Shown: one piece after another, positions 56,124 to 64,000 of the stretch | How the letters are laid out: every line of letters begins with the position of its first letter | Position numbering within the stretch: the first letter of the stretch is position 1 | From: Margaritifera margaritifera | Lineage: Eukaryota; Mollusca; Bivalvia; Unionida; Margaritiferidae | DNA length: 64,000 nucleotides | Direction: 5' to 3' | Assembly: GCA_029931535.1 (NCBI GenBank) | Contig: JAQPZY010001628.1 | Coordinates: 4,292,501 to 4,356,500, forward strand | Translations under genes and position numbers: made by a program | The notes under the pieces: model-generated | The model's database searches: none | The model's input: the letters and a program-made list of their open reading frames with translations, nothing else | What the model was told of the DNA's origin: nothing

Positions 56124-56642
56124 AACATGGTCCTGTTAACAAGGGTTTCATTATCCTACCTAAAATATGGTCGTGTTAACAAGGGTTTCATTATCCTACC
56201 TAAAATATGGTCGTGTTAGCATGGGTTTCATTATCCTACCTAAAATATGGTCGTGTTAGCAAGGATTTCATTATCCTACCTAAAATATGGTCGTGTTAGC
56301 AAGGGTTTCATTATCCTACCTAAAATATGGTCGTGTTAGCAAGGGTTTCATTATCCTACCTAAAATATGGTCGTGTTAGCAAGGGTTTCATTATCCTACC
56401 TAAAATATGGTCGTGTTAACAAGGATTTCATTATCCTACCTAAAATATGGTCGTGTTAGCAAAGGTTTCATTATCCTACCTAAAATATGGTCGTGTTAAC
56501 AAGGGTTTCATTATCCTACCTAAAATATGGTCGTGTTAACAAGGGTTTCATTATCCTACCTAAAATATGGTCGTGTTAGCAAGAGTTTCATTATCCTACC
56601 TAACATATGGTCGTGTTAACAAGGGTTTCATTATCGTACCTC
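56124..56642. repeat. Minisatellite, 40 bp unit, 13 copies
   Basis: The unit is TAAAATATGGTCGTGTTAGC then AAGGGTTTCATTATCCTACC. Copies differ mainly at AGC/AAC and AAGGG/AAGGA. Confidence 0.96.
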
Positions 56643-57631
56643 AAGCTATGCAAAGTATGATAAGTGAGTCAACCATGAGACCCGAATTCGATTGATTGCC
56701 TCGGTTAATGTTGCGTGCAATATTGGTGAAGATTATTCAAGGAGAAAGAAAAGACTTTGTGCTTTAACATAAAACCCTATCCCATATCCTTCATTTATAA
56801 ACATACACTCTTATACATTCTGACTGAAACATAATCGTTATCATTCTCTTGAAATATTCCTATATCAAGACGGCAAAAAATAATTAATCTCAAGGTAGGC
56901 CGTACATGTTGTCTGTAAAGGTTTACAATAGAAAGAGAATATGTCATTTTTAAATATGCCATACTGATTCATTGATTCCGTTCTATAAGGGACAGGAACG
57001 TTGATACTCTGAATGTTATGTACCTTTATATCATAGTCGGTAACACATACCTTATCCTAGTGTAGACATCAGTCATTACATAAAAAACAATTTTTGAAGG
57101 AAAATGAAGTAAAATTACATTTTGATAATTTGACACCATCCAGCTTTATTATTACCATCGTATTTCATCGGTAGATTGAACATAATAACAGGTATCCCTT
57201 AACAAGAATATTCCCACTTTTGGCACTGTCACAGTGCTAGCAATAAAACTCTTGCATATTCTCCACAAAGTTTATACTCAATTATAAACGCAGAACAGTA
57301 CTAGAGTTTGAAATTTCAACTTGTCCTAATTGAACATATGTAAAACAAAATATTTTCAATTGTTTCACACTTACACTTCTTTATATACCCATTTTATTGA
57401 AGTTTACCGTTACCTTATTATGTGAGGTACTTATTCATAGGTACACCCAGTTACCTTATTATGCGAGGTACTTATTCATAGGGAATTATATAAAGAAATT
57501 CAACTGAAGACATTTCTCGCCAACTAGTTATCTCTTGTATTTTTGTTAGATAACAATGACCCCATGATTGTGTCCCAGGTGGAAAGCACAGTAACCCCAT
57601 ATACACAGTCACGAATATAGATAGATAGACA

Positions 57632-57664
<33 letters not shown>

Positions 57665-59720
57665 CCCTGTTGATTAATTGATGGATGGATGGAAATGTAT
57701 TTGCAACCTTTCTCAACTGAATTATCGTTTGACTCTGCGTTACTTCTCTTATGCTGACCCATGTTTGGTTCTCATAAATCTAATAAAATTTGTTTTGTTT
57801 GTTTTAATATTATCGTATGATTCACAGTCTTAAATTTGTGGTTGTCATGTTGATATTTTATGTATTGCTGCCAGATACATCAACAAATCACACAGATCCA
57901 TTAAAAGTAAAGCACGTGTTCAAGGAATGGTATTTAATTCCGAATAGATCATTTATCCCATCTACAGTACCACCAGGTTTACTTTAAAATTGGAAGCTAC
58001 GCTGATTTAGGACAGTTATAGATGTTATTTCCCGAACGCATCCGTTAAAATAAATACGAAACTAGCAACCACAATCTTTGCTAGTTACAGGAGGATGTGA
58101 AGAAAAGGTTAAAGACGGAGGTTCATACATCGAAGAGCAAACACAAAGTCTTTAATCCCTAACTTTATAGAACTATTTTGCAATATAATTTAAGTTCAAG
58201 AGCAAGATACCGCTATCCGAACTTATGGAGTGAGTACAAATCTGTAAAGTCACGGTGATGGTCTTAACAAGAAAAAAATGTCCTTGGCTAGCAAAATTTT
58301 AAGATAGGGAGCATTTGGATCTTCATTAGAAAGCGAAATTAAGAAAAGTTTAATAGATTTATTGTGCAATATATTTTGTGGTGATGATATAAACGGCCAA
58401 ACAATCTGAGAATTGTTTTTATCCCAAGATGAATTTGTTTATTAAAGGAAAGTTTTAGGTGTATACCTTTTATGGTCAGAATCTAACTTTAAAACTCTTG
58501 CTCCTGAACACAAATAATTGTCATTATTTTTCATGAAGCGGAGATGACAAACCATTAATTAAGAAATAAATTTGATCACAGGTGTTCGAGTATGCTTACA
58601 TATTTTTCTAATTGTGTTGTATGTTCCCTAATCAAGGGTCTAGTCTTCCTCTGACACATAAACACAACAGTAATATACAAACGCGATAACAATACCGAAG
58701 CTATGCGATGATTAAAGGGTCCTACCGTGCATAGGCAACATCAAATATATTTTCCATGAGACAGAGCACGAAAGAAATTTGCCTTTTCATCAAGTCAAAA
58801 TTTATTTCGTGGAAACAAATGTAATCTTTATCTTTTTACGAGCTCTTCTGTTATCCTGCATGATCGATCTAAAATTCCCCCTAGAACTTTAAGCAGTCTA
58901 ATCTTTTTTGTTGCAATCATAATATTCTCTTTTTCCCTTCATAAATACTGGGTCTAAAAAGCAGAAGACATTATGCATCCTTCTGGCTTTGCACAATCTT
59001 GGCCCCAAGTGTTGGTAATACAAACGATGTTTTGTCCTCCGTATTTAACTTCAAATTGCCACGTGAATGTATTCTATCACAACAGTAAAGCAAGAATAAA
59101 TTGAAAACCAGGAATTATGATGTTTTTTGATTTGTGTTTACTTTCCATCATTAACGTCAATAAGATATACATATAGTAGTTCTGTGAGGAAAAGATGCTT
59201 GACACACGTTTCGATTTATACCTTTCCACGTTTTGTGTGCCTATCTTCGGTACATGCTCGCATGACGGTATTTTTGCTTATTAAAGTATTATCCATTTAC
59301 ACTCATGTAAATCGTTACAGTGAACATTCCCACCCATTTTATCCAACTGCCACACGCTTAAGGCAGCAGAGACTGTTCAAGATAATTTTTTAGATAAGTA
59401 ATGCCTATTATTACAATTTCAAAAGATTCACGTTTAAATAAAGTCTTGACAAATGTTCAATGAAATATACTTCATGTGGGTAAATAATCGACTGTTTTTT
59501 GAAGGAAGAACATTATCATTACTGTCAAGTACACGTTTTCAGAAGAATTACTCTCGTTATACTATTTCTAAGTTTAGTCAGATATTAAATGAATTCTAAC
59601 AACTATTGTATAGACATTTTTTTTCCAATTATCCCTCTTAGTTCTAGATGCGTTAATGTTCCCTCCGCCATTATAATGTGAAATAAATGTCAACAATACA
59701 CATCACATCGTACATCGACA
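56643..59720. other. Long AT-rich stretch, short repeats only
   Basis: No supported gene. There is a 41 bp direct duplication at about 57412-57481 (TTACCTTATTATGTGAGGTA) and a (GATT)n-(GATG)n microsatellite at about 57618-57692. The frame at 59127-59393 has no motif. Confidence 0.45.
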
Positions 59721-59726
59721 TGAAGA

Positions 59727-59993
59727 CCAACATTCCCATTTTGGAAAAATTCTTTCGACTTTAAAGTTTTTCATTTCCTGACCGTCGACTGCTTTAGACG
59801 GGTTCTGCTGGGAATAATTCAAGGCCTGCAGGAATAGAGGAAATCACAGCATGGATGGAGGATATGAGAAGCTGGCCTAATGTTTTGTATGGAGATATTT
59901 ATAATTATTTGATTTCGTCTAAAGCAGTCGACGGTCAGGAAATGAAAAACTTTAAAAGTCTAAAGACTTTTTCGAAACTGGGAATGTTGGTCA
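59727..59993. repeat. Inverted repeat of about 75 bp at the 5' end of the SWIM/YqaJ gene
   Basis: 59727-59802 (GACCAACATTCCCATTTTGG onward to GCTTTAGACG) is repeated in reverse complement at about 59917-59993 with a few mismatches. The right copy is coding sequence of the gene; the left copy is therefore a stray inverted piece of that gene and not a terminal repeat. Confidence 0.85.
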
Positions 59994-61240
59994 GATACTG
60001 CATTATTGTTATGAAAACTCTGACATCATGTTGAAAACAGAAGTTCGATCGTCGCAGAACGGTGCTAAATTAAATGAAGTATATGTCCTTTGCCGCCGGA
60101 ACGGAACTGTTTTGAAGTGGTGTATTCGTGGAAGGCTGGACAGGGGCCTTCATGCAGTCAGGTAGGTGTTCTTTTATGGAAGATTGAGCTTGCTGTCAGA
60201 AATAACTACACTGGAATCGCATGCACAGATGAAACTGCAGCATGGAATAGAGGGACGAAAAGAAATATAGAACCAAGGCCCCTATCGTCAATCCAGTTCA
60301 AGAAACAGAAAGTTGGAGGAAACCTATTGGATGATTATCAGGTAATCAATATACATGGCATTTGTGACACACCACAATACTTATCGGATGCAGAATGCAA
60401 AGAAAACATTAAAAATTCGCCATTATTGTCCCAGTTCAATATCAAGGGAACACCTGTGCATACAAGTTTTACTTATACACCATTTATGAATCAAATAGTT
60501 CAAAAAGCCCATGGTGAGCATAATTCTTTATTGTCTTGTGTGAAGTGCTGTGAATTTTGTTTGCAAAAAATTCATCGTTGTTGTTGAATCAAAATTGACA
60601 AATTACAGCAAGATACAAATGATCAGAGTGCAAGCATTTTATGAAGAATGCACGGAGAAAAATAATTACAGCTAATTCAGCCATCAAAGTTCCGGTTAAG
60701 GAAATAACCGACTCAACAAACTTTGTTCGTGAACATTTATACCCAATCTTTATAGAAAACAAGTACACTAAATATGGACTTGAACAAGAACGGTTTTGCG
60801 AAAGATTATGAGGTCAGTATGGTTTGATATTCAGGAGAAGGAAATGTATGTTTCAACACAAGGTAACTGGCTCTCTGCCAGTCCTGATGGGCAAATTAAT
60901 AATGAAACTTAACTTGAAATAAAAAGTTCAATTCCTAAAAAATGGTCAAACTTGTACGAATTCATTGCAAATGGAAAATATGATGTGGTAAAAAGTGCAA
61001 AAGCTAAATTTACATTAGAAGAGAAAGGAAACATGGGGTTTTATATGCAGGTTCAACTTACTATGTTTTGCAGTGGGTTCAAAAGTGCAAACTATTAGTG
61101 TGGAAAAGTGCAGATGACAATATACTTGTAGATGCAAATTATGATGAGGATTATGTAAGGGAACTGGTTGAAAGATTAAAATTATTCTATGTTAAAAAAA
61201 TGATGCCCATACTTGTTGATGAACTGGATACTGACTGACT
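59820..61240 (+). pseudogene. SWIM zinc finger + YqaJ-type nuclease protein, broken
   Basis: The start reads AWMEDMRSWPNVLYGDIYNY and SSKAVDGQEMKNF (about 59848-59955). Then comes a SWIM-finger region now reading SWKAGQGPSCSQVGVLLWKI, where the usual Cys pair and the His are lost. The 165-codon open piece (60090-60587) contains ACTDETAAWNRGTKRN and KKQKVGGNLLDDYQ. Further on a YqaJ/lambda-exonuclease-like core is visible: LSASPDGQI (about 60872) and LEIKSSIPKKWSNLYEFI (about 60919-60970), the Asp and Glu-x-Lys of the nuclease site, with a stop just before LEIK. In known transposons this gene is the partner of a THAP/DDE transposase, as found next to it here. Confidence 0.85.
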
Positions 61241-61760
61241 GATTCTGAGTAAGGTATTTACCACATTTATGCACTAATAAATAATATGTAATATATTTGA
61301 GTGCAGCTAATATATAAGCAATAATTATTACAAGTAAATAATAATTACATCCATTTTGTTTGTTGTACTTATATATATATATATATATATATATATTCTA
61401 GTACTAAAATGTGCTATGTTTATTTAACAGTACAGACCTACAATGCTTTATTCAGTCTTGCACGTTCTTAATGTACATGTGGTTGTTGGCATAGTACATG
61501 AATAATATGAATGTACGTCATATATACATGTACACTACATATGTCCATAAATCATATATACATGTACATTAGATATGGTCAATACTAAAGCTACATTTAG
61601 CTATTTTTCAGCTTTATCATTTACACGTATCATGCAAAGATATTTTATATTTCAAGAATGAACAATTTAATTTACATGTACGTGGTATCTGTCTTATATT
61701 CATGTAACTTAATGTATTATTCTGTTTCATCAACGTTATTGTCTCTGATAAGGTCTGCCC
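61241..61760. other. Region between the convergent genes
   Basis: It holds a short TA tract (61370-61396) and repeats of ATATACATGTACA near 61520-61575. No coding signal. Confidence 0.5.
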
Positions 61761-61779
61761 TTAAATTTACAAGAGCTGA

Positions 61780-63260
61780 ACATACAAGTTGAAACTGGCA
61801 CAATGCCGCTTAAAAATTTGAATACTTTTAACTGTATAATAACTCGTTCTACGTGTATGCAAACACGATCAATTCTTCTAGTTGATGTAACATCTTCTGT
61901 ACTAAGCTTTGGCTTACACTTAGTAAATGCTGGTATATTTAATTTGACTCACAATGTAAATAACAAGTTGTCAATAGCAAATCCTCAGTCAGCCATTATT
62001 TCATCCCCTGGTAAAAGATTGTTCAGAAATCCAATTTTTTCCATTAAAAACTTATCACTTGCTCTGCCACGAAATACCTTAGATATACACATGATTTGCC
62101 CATTGGGTGCTATTCCAACAAGATATTGAGCTGTGTTATGAGACTTGTAATTACTGAAAGTCTCACATCTGCTCTTTAAGTTAATAGATCTCTGAATACA
62201 AATGTATGCACAGTCATCTATACAAGTTGTACGAGGGTAATTTTCACGGAAAGAATCTGGACAGCATGCTCATATTGTCGTGCCCCGGATCCATGCCACT
62301 AGGCCCTTTAGTTTGTCGGCTAGAACAGAAATCCATGAATTAAATATTGTACACGCCAAAGTTGGGGATATTCCAAATCTGTGGCACAAATCATCAAATA
62401 TGAAGTATAATTTCAGTTTCGTTAAAACTAGCATCAACTGATCTGCAAAGTCCATTTTGAAGATTTGAATGTATTAAATTCGGTCATTACATCAACCAAG
62501 GTATGAAACACCTGTTTTGTTACACTTGTATACATGAGTGCATCCCTATCTGTCACCAAATTTTCAACTGCTGTCATTGTACTTTCGTCTAATTTGATTT
62601 GAACTTCCTTTTCTTCAGTTAACTTAATAGTTGTCTGTGTATAGTTTGTTTGCATGTCTGTCCAGGCTTGTACATAATTGTGATCATTATGAACGAAAAA
62701 ATCCGATTCTTCATACTGTGTAGAAGTACATGTACGTGCAATAGAGGATGGTGCAACGTTCATACTGCAACTTGAAGTTGGGTACATTTTATCAGTTTCT
62801 TCACCTATTGTCAAGCTGTATGCAATAACTTCGTCATCGTTTCGCTGTTGATCTGTATTTCTCAAGTTTCTTTTCTTATTTTGTATAACCTCCACTTCGT
62901 GTCTCTGAAGCTTGCGTCGCCCAGGCGTTCCTTTATTTTCATATCCCATTTTCAGTCTAGGACACGGGTTTCGTTCATTTAGCATACCGCCAAGGAAATG
63001 TTCAGAGCAAACATAAACCTTTTCGGCAAAGCTTTTCTGTTTGTGGCTTTTATCCATTCTAATTTTATTGGACCATCGGACGGCATTACGTGGAATTCAT
63101 ACGGAATCAAACACGGACATTCGTTATGCAGTTGTCCGTGTATTTCACACTGAGTTTGTTCCCATAAATTTAATTTTCTTCGATTGTTCTAACGTCCTTT
63201 TACCCCACATGAAATCCCACCACCTTTCGTATACTTTCTATTAGTATCCATCTCCGCAAG
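61780..63260 (-). pseudogene. THAP zinc finger + DDE (Tnp_4-type) transposase, broken
   Basis: On the minus strand the N-terminal THAP domain is partly readable upstream of 63057 in other frames. It continues in the 207-codon open piece (62434-63057) as VYVCSEHFLGGML. A one-base frame change at about 62450 leads into the helix-turn-helix part (MDFADQLMLVLTKLK, CHRFGISPTLACTIFNSW). The DDE core follows: CIDDCAYICIQRS, TFSNYKSHNTAQYLVG, GFLNNLLPGDEIMAD, then a stop in place of a residue before GFAID, a second stop near 61940, and RVCIHVERV. Together with the convergent YqaJ gene this fits an ISL2EU-type transposon. Transposition function is lost. Confidence 0.85.
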
Positions 63261-63639
63261 ATCAATGAATACAACTAACAAAGATGTAAACAAAAGACCG
63301 ATATTGTTTTGACTTAAGCACGTGTGTATTCATTGCCAGTGCCAGATAAAACTGTCTATATGTACATACAGTTATTGCTAGTCATCATAAGTCCTGACGA
63401 AAGTTCAGTGATATAAATACCCATCTATAAACCTGAACCTTCGAGTTCAATTATATCACAATATTACATTTTTAGTGTACGGAGTAAAGCAGTTTTCTTT
63501 TTTTTTTCAGAAAGTAATTGTGGCTTTAGGAAAATACCAAACTTCTCCCATTTACGGATAGACAATATCATTTTTTCAGACAAATGTATTCAAATTTAGA
63601 CAACTATCGGAACATCCCACATATTGTATGATCGAATAA
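63261..63639. other. AT-rich sequence right of the transposon
   Basis: I could not identify the transposon terminus here. No gene seen. Confidence 0.4.
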
Positions 63640-63830
63640 ATTTTGCCCGACACTGCATACTTCTTTCTCATTGGTTGGCATGTCACACTCGTGACCAGAA
63701 GGGTGCTCGTTCAAATTCTGCTTTTGAATCAGTCAGGAATAGTTGTATTGGTATGTCCCTGGACAACACACTTTACTCTACTTACCTCGAGACTATATAA
63801 ACTTCTTGCATTGATTTGCCTTAAAACACC
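63640..63830 (+). mobile_element. Possible tRNA-derived SINE fragment
   Basis: A B-box-like GTTCAAATTCTG at about 63711 follows GTGACCAGAAGGGTGCTC. About 50 bases later comes TGTCCCTGGACAACACACTT and TACTCTACTTACC, a phrase typical of one widespread invertebrate SINE body. The A box is poor and no target duplication was found. Confidence 0.4.
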
Positions 63831-63958
63831 AAAACTCAAACTCTTCACTGCATTTGCAAGCAGAAATCACTGGCCAAATGGGGATTTATGAAATCAATGG
63901 TAGGATAAGGAAATGAGCGTTGCCACTACTATTATAAAGTTTACTTAAATTATTAGAC

Positions 63959-64000
63959 ATGGGGAACGCAGCATCCTCGTCTTTCGCTTTAGCTTTACTC
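63959..64000 (+). CDS. Possible start of a coding region cut by the window edge
   Basis: The ATG at 63959 reads MGNAASSSFALALL to the end. MGNAAS fits the N-myristoylation pattern M-G-x-x-x-S. With 14 codons and no downstream sequence this is only a possibility. Confidence 0.15.
   Translation, partial: MGNAASSSFALALL

Noticed and set aside
59727..59802. Left terminal inverted repeat of the YqaJ/THAP transposon
   Set aside because: Its mate lies inside the coding sequence of the nuclease gene only 115 bases away and not at the other end of the element.
61803..62129. A 108-codon plus-strand gene
   Set aside because: It is the antisense shadow of the DDE transposase core, whose minus-strand reading shows clear family motifs.

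Overview
The window is eukaryotic and AT-rich. It has long (TA)n, (GA)n and (CT)n microsatellites, many minisatellites, and fossils of almost every class of mobile element. I find no host protein gene that I can support. The mix fits a marine invertebrate, most likely a bivalve mollusc: a tRNA-derived SINE whose 3' part resembles bivalve SINEs, Gypsy-like LTRs ending in CGTAACA, a Polinton (Maverick)/adintovirus-like element, LINEs with an RNase H domain, and a THAP-transposase plus SWIM/YqaJ transposon. The taxon is an inference from these families, not a sequence match.

Layout. 1-9.7 kb: minisatellites with 58, 30 and 36 bp periods, microsatellites, a dead mariner (4.1-5.2 kb) and a hAT-type MITE with an 8 bp target duplication (6259-6516). 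9.7-19.7 kb: two copies of a foldback (palindromic) element, a LINE remnant with a damaged reverse transcriptase, and a 44 bp minisatellite. 20.1-44.8 kb: a decayed, GC-richer Polinton/adintovirus-like element in a very unusual setting. One half of it plus about 2.8 kb of AT-rich flank is present twice as inverted arms (20101-26897 and 33698-39951) around a 6.8 kb spacer. Only the right side continues into the integrase (plus strand) and the protein-primed type B DNA polymerase (minus strand), which meet tail to tail near 41.8 kb. The spacer holds a LINE fragment, a full SINE, a solo LTR and a small hAT-like MITE. 45.9-51.4 kb: stacked dead LINEs on the minus strand. 53-57 kb: microsatellites, a second solo LTR and a 40 bp minisatellite. 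59.7-63.3 kb: a broken two-gene DNA transposon with a SWIM/YqaJ nuclease gene and a convergent THAP/DDE transposase. A possible second SINE lies near the right edge.

How the parts relate. The Polinton-like genes would have formed one replication and integration module (polymerase, integrase) plus a set of small proteins, including tail-anchored membrane and capsid-type candidates. All the large genes are now broken. The polymerase has lost its motif A aspartate by deletion and carries N for the first D of the DTD motif. Several small reading frames in the left arm are still open while their right-arm twins are frameshifted. This region, the inverted duplication with its uncharacterised small genes, is the best candidate here for something not already described.
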